Shown in pieces: positions 1 through 14,130 of a stretch of 64,000 nucleotides of DNA. The DNA is from Malurus cyaneus samueli (taxonomy: Eukaryota > Chordata > Aves > Passeriformes > Maluridae), in the NCBI GenBank assembly GCA_009741485.1, contig CM019216.1:26987741-27051740 (forward strand). The letters run 5' to 3'. How positions within the stretch are numbered: the first letter of the stretch is position 1; each line of letters begins with the position of its first letter. The notes beneath the pieces were generated by a model, which saw only the letters and a program-made list of their open reading frames with translations, was not told the origin of the DNA and searched no databases. The position numbers and the translations under genes are program-made.

Positions 1-3000
1 CCTACTTGGACCTCCTTAAGAATTGGGAATACATTTCACCAGCTTTTCAAATGTTGTGAAATGTGGCATTTTGTGGAACGAAGAAAGACGAATAAGAAAA
101 ACATGGTGCTCACTCATTCTCTGAAAGAAGTTACACTTGGAAAAAATTCTACTGTATGTGCAAACTTGAAGTCATTAGCTATTACTCTACTATGTTTGGA
201 CCCGTCTGTGTAGTGTAGAGGAACAGAGATATGGTCTGATTTTTCAATTTTTAGATGCAACTGTAGCTGATACTTCATAAATGGTGGATATTTATGGACT
301 TTTTTTTTTTAAGTGGAATTGAAGTTTTATGTAGACAAAGTTTTATGAAGAGTTTGGGTAGAAGATCAGAAGATCAGAATTTAGTTTCTTTTCAAGAGAA
401 TTTAGTTTCTTTTCAACAGGCTTTGAAAGCAAAATATTTTCTGTGCTGTTTATATTGTGTGTGTACTAACAGAAGTTTTTACAAGACTTTATTTAACTGA
501 AAAATGAATATAACATGAAGTATGGGAATCAGCAAGGAATCAAAAATTATCCATGTTTTGGTCATTGTTCAAGTGAATATGTAAAATATTGAACAAAATT
601 TCAAAATTATTTCTAAAAGGTAGCGTAAGTGCTTGCCCAGACAGTTCAGATATATTAGATAATAGATCTTAGGTGGTTCCGGAGTTCTGAAATTTAATGC
701 AATCCTAGAAGCAGAATAGCTAAGGTCACCTTCCAGCAGTATCCTCTCCAACCTATCTACAAGACTGCCTTTCAGATAATTTTTATCTGATTTAGAGACT
801 TAAATCCAGTCCAATTAAGATCAGACATATGGATGAGATGTGTGAGGAAGATTCTCACATTCTTTGAGAAGATGGACATACATGCCACCATACCATGCAC
901 TCTAAATTAATTTCTGGTGATGCCTGTTTCTCTTCATTAGAGGCAAAGTTCACCAGGACACAAAAAAAAGACTAATCTTCATTAAGTTGCAAAAATAGAG
1001 ACAATAGTTACTTCATTTTACACCAAATTATAGTTCCTGATGTACTTCCTGATGTACTTCTCCTTTGGAGTTATTTTTAACTGTGTTTGTGCCATATTTT
1101 AGGTTTACTTCAAAATTAGACATAGACACTGAATCTCAGTGACCATTCTATGTATCTTTTTATGCTCAGAAGAGACCACGAAGTATATAGTAGACAATGT
1201 AGTAAAGTATAAGAAGAGAGTAAATATTTAGTCTCTTCTATCTTGCTAAACATGTTAGGTTTAGCAGGTTATAATTTGGTCCAGAAAGCTGTAGACAGTT
1301 ATGTTTGTAAACCTCATCAAACCCAGAAAAAATCCCATGTATTAAGGGGAAAAAACACAGATATTAGGGCAGGAGAGAAATGAAAGGAACTGTTTCTGGT
1401 TTTGTGTCTGCCTTTGTGATTCTCAAAATTACCTGATGAGGATGGGCTGCACTGAATTGAAGATAAGGATGTGCTGTGCTGAATTGAAGATAGGAACGTG
1501 AAAGAAAATTGTATATAGAATAAAATCAGAATCTCAAGCAGATCCTGATAAGCAGATCCAGCCAGTTAGAGAATGTGATTGTGTTTTTACATATACAGGG
1601 TGTAAAAAGCAAGGGCTGAGGTAAAGCCCAAAAATGGTATTGGCTGGAACTGACCAGTTTCATCACTGCCTTAAACCAAGGAAAAAAGGGAGGGCAAGGG
1701 ATTTGTTTCCTGTAAGATTGTAGACTTTTCAAAAGACAGGGTTTTGTCAGACATTATGGAGCAGCAAAACCTGCAGCAGGACATTCAGGGTCACCCTGTC
1801 CACCTTTTTCTTGGCAGAGCATGATTAGACCAGCTCAAAAGGAGACAATTCGGAGCAGCAGAAAGCTTCCCCCTCCTATCAGCTTATAGTTGGAACACAA
1901 CTACAGTATCAGGACAAAAAATATGTATCCTGACATCTAGCTCTGAAGGGAGGATCCACCACCACTACCATTACATATCTAAATGTAGGAATTCCCCTTC
2001 TGAAATGAAAAACGAGCTCTTCACATTTGGCTCCCCTTTAGAGTCAATTGTGACAAATAGCCATTTTAAGGCCACTTTTAGACATCTGCTCCAGGATGAA
2101 GTAAATGACATCCCTCAGTGCAGGTGTCTCTTTTCAGATTCCACAGAGGAAGCCAGAATGAGTAATTCAAACACAAACGTCAAAAATTTTGATGTCCTAA
2201 ATTTGGCCAGATGAATCCTATTGTGTGTCACAAACTTTCTTCTAAAACTTTCATATGTATAATTTTTTTCCAAAGGAAATTCTAAGGTGTGAATAATTAA
2301 ATGGTTTATTTTGTATGGAAGAACTTCAGGTTTCAAAAGACAGTTTGAGAATCCCATAATATTTACATATAAGTGTTACCCGGATAAGTATAAATTTAAG
2401 GATGTGCAGATCCACAATGTGCTAATGAGTGATTTTTGTTTTATTTGGTATGCACCCAACAGTACTTATGTGATTAGAGGCACAGGCAGGCATATTAGCA
2501 CATCACGGAGTTTCTGAGGAGGATTTATCAAACATCTGGTTAATCTCCTGCACATCCCTTCTATGCATGGATTAAAACTGGCTTTGCTACCTTGGCATCA
2601 AAGTGGCTTGGAGTATGCTCCTTCAGTTCAAAGTGTTTTGATTTTAATGAAGGAAACACTGAATACAGTCTTTTAGAATGGTTTTTGTTTTGAAAATGTA
2701 AACTCAAAGTGGTATGCTCATTAAAATGAAATTACTTTGTAGCGAAGTATTGCATTCCCAGACACTTTGATGCAGAGAAAAGTTAGGAGGTTTAAATGCA
2801 CATTAAGAAGCTGATTTTGGAAACATATCTCCAGGATAAGTAATTCATGTCTTTTTGCTGTGCAATAAAAACGGATGAAGAAGTACATACCTGTGGAGAG
2901 ACTTGCATTGTTACCTTCATGGAAGAAGAATGAAAGTTCTTTCAAGTGTACTATGGTCAGTGTAGTGTGAACAGAAATGGAAAACAGCTGAAAGAAGACA

Positions 3001-6000
3001 AAAATTATAAACAATTTTAAGATAAAGAACATGCAAAGACAGGCAATAGGAACATTTATTAAAGGAAAAAAATGTCATGTGCTTTATTAGAACAGGAAGG
3101 AAAGGACTTCACAAAATATTTGCCATGTAAAGGACTGGAATTCTCTTTCCAGCCTCATGTCATCTTTATTTTTCTGTCTCAGTTTCTGCTGTGAGATGTC
3201 TATGTAGTAAGTTGATTGGGTGACCAAAATAATCATTCTGTGTTCATTTATGAGAGCTCTTAATACATTCAAAGACAGTCAACTCTGTAGGTCCTTGGCC
3301 AAATCACTCACAGGGGATTTAAAGAAGAAAATACTGTTATAGCTGAGAAAATAAAGGGATATGTTAAAGATAATGAAATGAAAAGAAAAAATGAAGGTAG
3401 GTATAGATAAAGATGAGGAAATAAGACATTAAAATAAGGGGGGTAAAATGCGGCAGAAAAGTAGAAAAAGCTAAAAAATGACAGTATTGGGAAGAATGAA
3501 ATAAAAACAGCAGGGAAGGAACAAAGTCTAAAATCATCATAATATATTTTTTTAAATCCCCAAACCAGGAAAGGAGAGGAAAAAAACAAAGTTAAAATAG
3601 TCAATCTCATCAATAAAGTACCAGAGCATCAGGCAGAACAAAAGCAAAATGATGTGAAAGCATTTTGATTTATGACATGGGAAGTAAAAAAAAAAAAAAG
3701 AAAAAAAAAAAAAAAAAAGAACAAAAATAGAGAGACGAGCACCAGAGGAATTTCTTCTTTATCATGTTTCCACATTGCATTTATTTTCAGGCATTCTGTA
3801 TCTCAGATTTCTATCCCTTCCATTCCTTATTTCATTCTTCAATAAGCTGTGGAGATGGCCTTTGCCAATTTTGTGACTCTCAGAGAAATGAAGTCTGGCC
3901 CTATAACAACCCTCTCTTTCTTTGACTTGAGTGAGTAGGTCTCAGACTTCAGAAATTGATGCAGCTTCTTTTCAGCTTGCCATACAGAAGTGGGGGTAGA
4001 ATCAGGCAGAGTTTGTTGTAGCAGATGAAGATGTGAAGAACTGAAATTTTACTCAGTGTTACAAAGTGCGGCATATATTGCAGACTATAAATTGTAATTG
4101 TCTATTTAACAAGAGCTGCATTTTCCCCTGAAGCATTCAGAAACACAAAGCAAGTGGTCTTAGTTGATTAAACAAATACATATGCAGGCTGCCCTATAAA
4201 AAAGAGGAGCTGCAAGCCACAATAATTTGTCAGAATAATTTTAAAGTGAGATCTCTGAGGTTATGTTTGTGCTGTGTGTTGATGTACTAAATTTGTTAGC
4301 ATGTTTTAAAGACTTTTAATTCCCACACTAAATTCACCTTTTCATGAAAATTCACTTGCTTTATGTCTATCTTGTGTTATGATATAATAGCCAACATAAT
4401 CTTCTATTCAGAAACTAGAGTGGTTTTCAGTTATATACACACAAAAGGTATTTTAAATAAAAAATGTCTATCCACATTCCACTCTTATATCTATGAGGGT
4501 CAAAAAAGATTTCCCTTTACTTTTGTTCTGGGAAAAAAATCCTCCTCAGGCTAAGATCTTGTATGTCAAATCTCATCTCAGAGTGAATTATAAACTGCTG
4601 ATAATAAGACTTTATATTAATGGAAGCATGGTTATAGCCCTCACTATAATATGGTATCTCTGGTTTCAATTATGCTTTGTACAATGCAATATATCTTTAG
4701 GAGTATCTGATGTAATTAATCAGATAGTGGTGTAATGCTGAATAGAATAAGGAGAAAAAACAGGCATTTGTCATTTTACAGACATAGAGAGGGATTTTAT
4801 TAGTCTTTTAGTAGGAGCAGCTCTTTCCTGGTGCCAGCGAATTAGTGTGTGCTGGTGTATGGAAATTATTCTTCGAAATTCTATTTTTGTCCCTCAGCAG
4901 AGTTTAAAGTTGTTCTGGAATTACACAGAGAAGATATACATGATTAGCACAAAGTAAAATTGATTTAAAATAAATTACTACAGCAAATTTATTTTCACAG
5001 AGTTTCATTTTGGCTCTGGCATTAAGGGTGGGGCTTTTTCCAACATAAAATGGGTTTTATCAATTAAGATTAAAGAGTCATAGAAATCAGAGATGGAAAA
5101 ATTCTTGTCAGGTCTTTTCTATTGATGCAAGATCACATCCTACAGTATATTTCTCTAACACATAGTCAAACTTCACTTTAAAGTGAAGGGGTTCCACTCT
5201 TTCCCTTAGCAGATTATTGCATGGTTACATAAACTTACATTTTTCCCAATACCAATTCTGATTTTTTCCAGGTTTTTCCCGTACCAGTTTTGTTTATCAG
5301 TGTTTATATCCTTCTAAGGTTTCTGTACAAGCTTCTGTGTTTACTTCTTCCAGAGACAATGTTAAACAATTTGGTTTTATCCTTTCCTCCTAGAAGTACA
5401 TTTTGCTGCTACTCTCCTCTGAAATTTCCCCAGTTTACAGGCTCAATTTGGCTTCTGCCAGTGTAGAGCACCAATGCAGAGCTGTCATTGGCGTTGTACG
5501 AAGAGGTCTATCACACCTTTATCTGCTTAAATTGATCTCTAGTTTACTAGCATTTGTAACTGTACATGGATTGCTGTTCGCTGCCTACCCTTACCCCTCA
5601 TTTTTTTCAGAATTACACCAGCTAACTCTCTGCCACTGACTAATTGCATGGATCTTCAGTTTTTCATACAGTCCCTTTAATACTTACCCTTGCAGTTCCC
5701 CAGCGTTTGGAGCTCTTCAGCTTGGAGAGCAGATGTGTGAGGAGTGGATAGGAAGCGATTATTCATATCTCCTATAAGATAAAAAACAGGAACATCAAAT
5801 GAAATGTCAAAGGGATAAACAACATAATTTCCTTTGTCATGTATCACATATTTAAATCGTGGAATTCACTACTGCAGCACATTTTAGATTTCAGAATAAG
5901 CTCATCCCAAGGAAATTCTTAAACTACTAAAGACTTAGAGAAGATATTGTAGCAGAAACATCATTTTATACTTGCCCTTCTCAATATCATTCCTGAACAT

Positions 6001-8799
6001 CATAGCATGGTCAGATACAAAATACTAAATGAGGCAAACCATAGATAATATCCTTTGTAGGTATTTTTTACTTGCATTCTGTTAATATTAATAGTCAAGT
6101 GAATTTCAAACTGATCTTTGGAAAAGACCCACCAACTTCCAGTGTAATTTTTATGTTGCTAAAATAATTCTCAGTTTTGCAGGTGCATGAAGGGAGCAGC
6201 ATTTTTGAAAAGAAATATGTTGAGAACCTCATCTGGCACAAGGAAATTTCCCCCCTTACTCCAATCAGTTGCCTTTGATAGTTTAATGGGTAGAATGAGC
6301 TAGCTGGTTGATTTCTGAAAGCTTTAGGGATGTGTGGAAGACTCCATTTTCCTCAGCCAAAAGAGAAGTAACAAACAGTATAAGAAAAAAAGAATATCTG
6401 TAGTCACAATTAATGTAATTATTTTCATAGCTGTTATATATCACACAGAAACTAGAACAATTGAATAAAACGTCAACTTCTAATTGAGACTGAAGGGAAA
6501 CTTTTTCATCCTTGTAAGTTTCCTATGACTTTAGGCTTCTCAATATGTTCCCTCTTTCAGGACAATGATGTAGCTGTCAGGAGGACCTGATCATGTACCT
6601 AGTGGTGTCAGTGACAACATTACAAATAACTTTCAGTGGTTCAGGATCACATTCATAACCAGCATCCTCTGGTTTTCAAAACTTGCAGACCTTTGCTGCT
6701 CCCGTGGCAGTTACACACGTTTTATGTCTTAGGAGAATATGCTCGGGCACCACTTGTGCTGTGTTTCATTGTATGCAGCCGTGGAAAAAAAGTGAAGCAT
6801 GGACAGAGAGCAGATGTTCTTTACTATATAAGTTTAAAATAAATGTTTTTGTGAAAGATTTGTGTTGAGCCCTAGAAAAATCCTCACTGAGATAAACCTG
6901 TGGTACATGACCTGTTTGGTTATAACTGGTGTGAACTACAGCAGAATTGCATTACTTGCCTCTCTCTGACAGTAGCACAACTGAATATTTAGAAGCCTGT
7001 CAGATATGAATTTTCACTGTTGTGATAGAGTTGTCTGGGTGCAAAACCTAATAATCCCACTGTGCCCGGAATATTTTCACTGCAATCAAGCATAATTAAA
7101 GCAAAATACAAATGTTCAATTTTACAAATCATAGTGCCTAGAAGACTGCACAGTTCTTCCTAAATTTTCTGTATTTTTACTTAGGATTCAATGGAATAAT
7201 GTTTATTACTGAACTCTAGGTTAAAAATAACTTTGTCAAGAATTTTTCAAAGCTACTCCTATAAACTTTACCTCAATATCTGTTGTACATGTTTCTTCTT
7301 TTGTAACCACTGAGCCTTGTCAGTAGTAGATATGGTCTAATTGTTGCCTAAAAGTAGATCATTCCTTGTCACAAATGCGTAGATTCTCTTTAAATCAAGC
7401 CTTGATGATTAAAGATAGCTTCTCCAAAGCTTGGTTTGTTGGTTGTTTTAACTTAGACTGTTTTTTTATAGAGCCTCATAGCCCTTTAGGCATCAGAGTG
7501 TCAACGGTGTTACAGTAATATTCCTTGTATTATTGTGGATTGGAGCATTAAAATTTTACTACAAAACCAGACAACATGTCACAAAATGGAATAATCAAGG
7601 GCTCAGAGACCAAACATCTTCCGCTTTCTACAGCTGGAAGACTTGTTAAATCATTCCTTTTATTTCAGGAAAACAAAGCAGCTTACTAAAACCTGCAGGT
7701 TTGTTAAGCCAAATAAAATCAGAATCAGAAACATTATTCCCCTTAGTGAGCTTGACTCTTCTTCACTGAAAAAATTAAGTGCAGTGTGAAAAGGCTTTTT
7801 CAACATGATTTAAAAACATCATATCCTATCATAAAAAATAGTATTAAACTTCAGCAGCAGGCCTTTTTGGGTTTTTTGGGAGTACTTATTCCTTCTTTAA
7901 CCCTCCTTCCTGAAGATGAATATATCTTTTGTTTCCTCTCTCAAGTTTTTGCATACTTTTTAGCTCCTGTAACTTAGCTTCTTCTTTCCACATCTCTTTA
8001 ATCTATTGCAAGCCATTTATTTTCAAACTTTAAAAGAAAAAAGATATTTTTATCCCTTCTTTATAGTATTTCTGCTTCTTCTTTATATAATTTGACTTTA
8101 TAATTGGTTTCTTTTGGAATCTAAAAAATTCTGTGCTAAATTATTTGTGACATGTCTAAGCAATCACATTCTGTTGCATTTTATACAAGTGATTACTTCA
8201 CAGTAAATCATTCTTGCTTTATATCAGATGCTTTGAATCAGATTTGTCATAAGTTTAAAACAAAGTCATTGCTTTCTCCATTCAGACTGTCATTGCAAAC
8301 AAACAAGCGAAGCGGTGGCTTCGGCTTGATTTTGCTGTCATTTATTCCATTAAAATCAATGGAGTTGTACCAATGTAAGCTTGATGTAGGAAAGAATCAA
8401 TTTCTGTAAACCTATAAAAATCTAAATCATAGATATGTATAGATAGCTGTGTAAAAATGTATAAATATGATGATAAATTTCAAATACCCCAGAAAGTATA
8501 GAAATAGATATATTTTATACACCAACAGCTTCAATTGCATGCAAATAACATGCATATTATGCATCCCAGTGAAATGCAGTCTGGTTTATTTCAGAGCAAA
8601 TATGATGATACTTGGCTAATAAACGATGCAAAGTCACACATTAATCTTAAATTATCAGGATAAAATTTATATCCTATTTACGGAATACCTAATATATACC
8701 TGATAGGAAAACAAGAATGTTATTTAGACTCATTAATATGATTTGAATAGTCCCCTTGTTAATAAAACCTCTTTTTTCTTTTTCTTTACTGCTTAATAG
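1..8799 (+). other. ADGRB3: ADGRB3 intron, 3' part (upstream exon outside window)
   Basis: This stretch runs into the acceptor of the first coding exon in the window. The preceding tail exon of this gene is long in other vertebrates and would show as a long open frame. None is present, so it should lie upstream. What I can see is AT-rich sequence with simple repeats: a 20-bp tandem duplication near 379-419, a purine-rich, C-poor + strand at about 3310-3720 ending in a poly(A) run, and T-rich patches near 9100. No CR1 or LTR is recognisable here. Short open frames in this stretch look like chance. Confidence 0.85.
3686..3720. repeat. poly(A) run with single G interruptions
   Basis: About 35 bp of almost pure A, broken by one internal G. 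It lies at the end of a roughly 400-bp purine-rich stretch (about 3310-3720) in which C is very rare on the + strand. It could be the tail of an old retroposed sequence or plain slippage. I see no recognisable element body next to it. Confidence 0.85.
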
Positions 8800-8835
8800 A
8801 GAAGAAAATCACGTTATTCGGACCTTGACTTTGAA
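8800..8835 (+). CDS. ADGRB3: ADGRB3 cytoplasmic-tail microexon (36 nt, 12 codons)
   Basis: This exon encodes RRKSRYSDLDFE, which I recognise as the tail segment of ADGRB3 just before VMHTRKRH. The acceptor has a strong pyrimidine tract (8770-8790) and ends in aatag at 8799. The donor GAA|gtaagt starts at 8836. The length is 12 whole codons, and it joins the next exon in phase 0, so skipping it would remove 12 basic and serine-rich residues without a frameshift. ADGRB3 is a seven-pass adhesion GPCR of about 1,520 residues on the surface of neurons, known to bind C1q-like proteins outside the cell and ELMO and PDZ proteins inside. The exon is far too short to be found by ORF length. Recognition is from memory of the family, without an alignment, but the continuation in the next two exons makes it secure. 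Confidence 0.95.
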
Positions 8836-10094
8836 GTAAGTTTTACTGAATTATTCCTGATTATTAGAAGTATTTTCCTAAAAGTAAATGTGAAGTGTTC
8901 ATTCTAGCAGATTTTAGCCTTCTGGCACAGTAGGTGTGATAGGGTGCACAATTGGTACTGTACAGAACATGATGAACAATTCATTAAAACTACTTTGGTG
9001 CAACTTGTTTGCAAAATATTCTGAGACCAAACTGTCATGTTGCAATATTAACCATCATGATTTCAGTTTTTAAATTCTTTGCCTCTTCATTTTCATCTGG
9101 GTTTGGTTTTTTTTTGTTTTTATTTTTATTTTTTTGGCTGGCTATCTACTTACAGAAAAAATGTGACATTTTTATAGGGCAGGCTACATCATTGCAGAAG
9201 GTTGCTTTGTTCAAGAGATTTCCAGAATTTCTTTTATCTTTCTTTAATACTACTTTACTGAAATACGAGTTTCACATCCAAGTAGTGATTATGAATGTGT
9301 CAGATTTTGAATGATGAAGTGCTGCAGGTGTCAAATTTATGGATCCCATGCTATATAAAAAATTAAGTTCATATAAGGTTCTTTAGGTTGGGTATCCACA
9401 ATTTCCGACTTAGATCATACTGAGTGAGAAGGTTTAGTTGTGTTCATTAATGGTCATTTTGTTCTATCTCAGTCAATATGATTAGGTCTCCTAGAGAATT
9501 GTTTGAGGTTTTCTTTCTCTGATTTCCAGAAGGAGTACAGCAGTTAGTTATCAAGGGGCTGTTCATAATTTGGGGTTTTCAAATAGGTTGTCTGTTCATG
9601 CACAGAAGTAGTTTGATATAATTCATTATGCGTGTCTCCAAAGAAGCTGAATATTTATATGCAACGTCCAGATCTTGGGCTAAAATTTGAAAGCCAATGA
9701 TCAGCACATATCAACCATAACATCAAAAATTCCCCTGTTGGCAATTACCCTAAATATGCTTTAGGATAAACGCATAGAAAGGAAGAAAAAAAAAACATGA
9801 AATAACAAAATTCTAATGAGCAAACAACTCTAAAATTAAATTCAAGAAGTATGGTCAGAAATTTTAGAAATACAGTGATATCAAGAATTCTAAACTTTAC
9901 TGTTTTTTTTTATTGAAAAGTAGAAATATCAGGCTGTTCCCGATGAGAGCACTTGCTGTGGCAACAGATCCTAAACATTCTTCCTGTCACTCAAGAATAT
10001 AATCCAACACTAACAAACACCAACAAAGCAGTACACATCCTGCTCTCTAGAAACAGGATTCCCATTGTATATTATCTCTTGATTCACATCATTT

Positions 10095-10970
10095 CACAGA
10101 ATCACAAATGTTGTAGTTCACAGATTGGAAGGGATCCCAGTGGGTCATCTGGTCCAAACTCCTTGCTCAAGCAGTGTCATCCTAGAGCACATGGCACAGG
10201 ATTGTGTCCAGACACTTCTTGAGTATCTCCAGTGAGGGAGACTCCACAACCTCTTTGGGCAATCTGCTCCAGTGCAAGGCACCTGCACAGCAAAGAAATT
10301 CTTCCTTATATTCAGATGGAACAAACTGTGCATCAGCTTCTGTCCATTGCCTCTTATCTTGTTGCTTGGCACCACTGAGGTCTGAAAACTTCCTCAACAC
10401 CATCCTTTACTTACAGACAGTTATCTCAGTTTCCTGTTTGCAAGGCTGAACAGGCCCAACACCCTCAATCTTTCCTCACAAGAGAGATGTTCCAGCCCCT
10501 TAATCATCTTTGTTGCCCTCTGCTGGACCTGCTTCAGGAACTCCATGTCTCACTTGTATTTAGAAGCCCAGAACTGGACACAGAACTCCAAATGCGGCCA
10601 CACCAGGGCTAAGTAGAGGGGCAGGATCACTTCTCTCAGCCTGTGCTATTCTTAACACACCCCAGTACACCATTGCCCTTCCTGGACACCAGGACACTCT
10701 GCTGGTTCATGCACAGCTTGTTGTCCATCAGGACCTGCAGGGCCTTCTCACCAGATCTGCTTTCCAGCAGGTCAGCACCCAGCCTGTCCTGATGCATAGG
10801 GATTAAGAATAAGGGATTATTCTTCCCCATGTGCAGGACCCCGCACTTGCCTCTTTTGGGTTCCAGACAGTTCTTCTCTCCCAACTCTCCAGCCTGTCAA
10901 GGTCCTCCTGAAGGGCTGCACAGCCCTCGGGGGTATCAGCCACTCCTCCCAGCTTTGTGTTGTTTATCTA
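10095..10970 (-). mobile_element. CR1 LINE, 3' fragment
   Basis: The + strand shows the reverse complement of a CR1 3' region. It begins with the cacagaatcaca end motif and attggaagggatccc. The familiar run follows: a five-base match after tctggtccaaactcc, then ccagacacttcttgag, then gagactccacaacctc. It ends near cttcctgaagggctgcac and agctttgtgttgttt. About 875 bp remain, 5'-truncated as is usual for CR1. Stops interrupt every frame, so it is dead. It lies antisense to ADGRB3 inside an intron. Confidence 0.93.
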
Positions 10971-13593
10971 AGATGCTTACACCTTTTTCTTAACTTTTTT
11001 GCAACATTGCTGTTCTATGGCCTAATATTTTTGGAATTACTCTTAAAATGCAGGAAAGTATTTTTGCTTGTAAAAAGGAGAGGATGGGGCCAATGGGAGT
11101 GACCACTGAGGAGCTGTGAGCAGCAGCAATACTGTGCAAGTTGCACTGTTTTAGAAGTATCAATACAGACCAATGCCATCTCACTTCCCAGCTTTATGAT
11201 TCTTCTGATTAAGTCTGTGAGCTTTCCTGTATCCTTACACATCTCTAACTAAGGCAAAATAAAATTAAAAAGCCAAAAAAAATTAAGATAATGTGACCAA
11301 AATGCTGCTCTTTGGGTACCACAAAGCAGCTTGGCTGCAAAATAGGACACAGTCTGGAGGTGAGATCAGCCAAAGTGATTGAAAACACTACTTTAATGTT
11401 TAACACTTCCTCTGCCTTGTCTGTGACCAGTGCCAGCTGGCACTCTCTGAGACAATGCCCTTCAATATTTCTGCAGATACCAATGTGGTGCTGAGGATAA
11501 CAAATGTTAAGTATGCAGTGTGGATAAGGCTGGGACAAGTTTCACTACCTGTGTCCTTTTCCTTTTAACACCCTCTCTGCAGTCTCTACACCCTCAGCCT
11601 TCCACACGTGTCTCTATACACATACAGGACATACTCAGGCTATGTCTTATTAAATTTAGACATTTGGGGGAATATTCCTGGGTGCCAAAATGCCAGCTGT
11701 TATATGGATTAATTTTTAGAAAGAACTTATCTATTTTAGACTGGACACCTTTGTTTCTTCAAGAAGTTCTTGAGTGTCATTAGGGACTCAGTTCAATCTG
11801 GGCACCATTTACAATAGAAATTTTTTTTAGACTTCTTACTTGGGAGACTAAGAAAATTTAACAGAATTTAATATTCATGGAGAACATTCCATGTTAGATG
11901 TTGCCAGAAAACGGTCTTGGGACATGTTCAGCTTATTACTACAGAGTCATGGTTTCATACTTAAAAAAAAATAAAAAGAAGACGGCTCCTCTAGTGGCTT
12001 CAAATGGAACATCTGCCTTAATAGAAATTGTTTGAAGGAAAAACAATAAATATGCATAAAAATAAACATGAGAAAAGCAATTTTTCTCCAAGAGCCACGG
12101 AAGAAACTCAAAGCCAGCTGCATGTATTGTTCACATGTAATGTGAACACAGCCAGACTAAGACTACACAACACTACATAATACTCTCTGTGCCTGCTCTC
12201 TCCAATACATGCAGAAATACAGATGCAGTTTGAAGGGCCTTTGCAATGGATTATAAATAATGAAAGTCCTATATTATAGAAAATTTGTGTTCAAGGAAAG
12301 GGAGACAAAAAAGATGACATCCAAAGTGTCAAGCACTTACCATAGTTCTCCAGCTGGTTAGAGAGGGGAGGGTCTCAAAACTGAGCATCTGTATCTTGTT
12401 TTCCCTTTTTAAATAGTTTACATTCTTAAATTATTCCTTCATGTAGAAAAGAAAAAAAAATAGTGTAATAAACAGGGCTTAGTCTATCAGCAGGAAGTAA
12501 TTCTGCTACATAATATGCTGTCCACAATTAGATTTTGCAAAATACTGACTAATCTAGCTGAACTTTGAAGTTTGCTAAATGAACAGTCAACATGAAACAG
12601 CTTTACAGCTCTTTTCTTGCTATTACTAAAGATAGGTTTGGACTCATTCATACAATTTGCTGTCCAAAACATAAGTAAATTATTGGTCTGGACATTTCAG
12701 ATATTTGCTGCCACAGGCTGTGCTAACCCCAACCAAGTGCCCTCCAACTCCTGTCATTTTTTCTCTAGGGTTGGACAGGTAGCTTTTTCATTAAGTCTCA
12801 GCACTAACAGTTAGCTGTCAGATCAAATAAAATTCATTCTAATTATGTTGAACAGAAATACAGATGCTGTAGAAATTCCCAGGAGGACTTTATAATAGGT
12901 GTATGCTGGCGATTACAAAAACATTCAAGAGAGTTAAACATTACTGGAGACATGCATTTTAGGATTCAAGATCACAATTACCTTTAAATTCTATGAGAGA
13001 CTCCGGCCTTTGGATTCCTCCAGCCACTCCACTCTCTCATTTCTACAAGCCATTAATTGGATCTACTCTGTTAATAACATTTATGCCCAAAAAATCAGAA
13101 AAGTGTCTTATTGCCCTCATCCCCAGGATTCATGTCATCTCTGGCTCTGAGGGAGAACAAGGATATGCAGGACAAGTGAGAATACCAGACTGCCTTCTTT
13201 CTTTTCCTCACATCAGGAGACTTTTACCAGCAATACTGCTAAATTGATCACTGATTGCTGGAGCCGCATTCTTTCAGAATTTCATCTGCCATAGCTATTT
13301 ATTATAATAACATTATAACTCACAAAAGTTTAAAATAATTTTCTTACTAACCTGAAGACATCTCTTGAAGGCAAAGGTAAAAAAAGTATGCCTGGAGGGA
13401 AAAATTCTCTACTTTTCCCAAGTTTGACAACTGATCATACCTACAGCATATTTCCATTAGAGGGCTGGGAAGGCATTCCCCCATCTGCCCTTTTAACTTA
13501 GCAGCTTGGTACAGTATTGGAGAGAACATTTTTACCTGTGTCAGTGTAGCAAATCTCCCAGGCAAATTAACTCACCTTGTAGTGATTATGATA

Positions 13594-13620
13594 ATGATGA
13601 TGATGATGATGATGATGATA
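13594..13620. repeat. (GAT)n microsatellite
   Basis: About nine GAT units, starting in gataatgatgatg. The array lies roughly 25 bp from the 3' end of the neighbouring antisense CR1. Its length is likely to vary between individuals. Confidence 0.95.
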
Positions 13621-13644
13621 TTGTTGTTTGCAAGATTGATCACA

Positions 13645-14130
13645 ATTCATAGAATTACTGAATGTCCAGGTTGAAAGGGGCCTTAAAGATCATCTAGTTC
13701 CAAGCTCCAGCTATTGGCAGGAACAGCTTAGACTAGACCAGGCTGAGCCTCATCTAACCTGGCCTTTAACACTTCCAGGAATGGGGCACCCACAACTTCT
13801 CTGGGCAACCTGTTCCAGTGTTTCATCATTCTCATCATAAAAAACTTCTTTCTATATCTAATCTAAACCTACCCTGTTTCAGCTTAAAGCTATCACTACT
13901 TGTCATGTTCTTGTAAAAATTTCTTCTCCAGCTTTCTTGTAGGCCCCCTTTAGGTCCTGCAAGGCTGCTATAAGATTTCTCTGGATACTTTCAGCTCTTT
14001 CAGTCTGAGTTCGTAGGAGAGGTCCTCCAGTCCTCTGATCATCTTTGTCACCCTCCTCTGCCCTCAATGCAACAGGTCCATGTTGATCTTGTGCTGGGAA
14101 CCCCAAAGCTGAATACGGTACTCCAGGCTG
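13645..14130 (-). mobile_element. CR1 LINE, 3' fragment
   Basis: Reverse-complement CR1 3' end. It starts with catagaattactgaatg, then gaaaggggccttaaagatca, and continues through ctctgggcaacctgttccag and cagtctgagttcgtaggaga to ctgaatacggtactccagg. About 485 bp remain, with no coding capacity. It is a second antisense CR1 in the same ADGRB3 intron. Its sequence differs enough from the 10-kb copy to suggest another subfamily. Confidence 0.92.
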
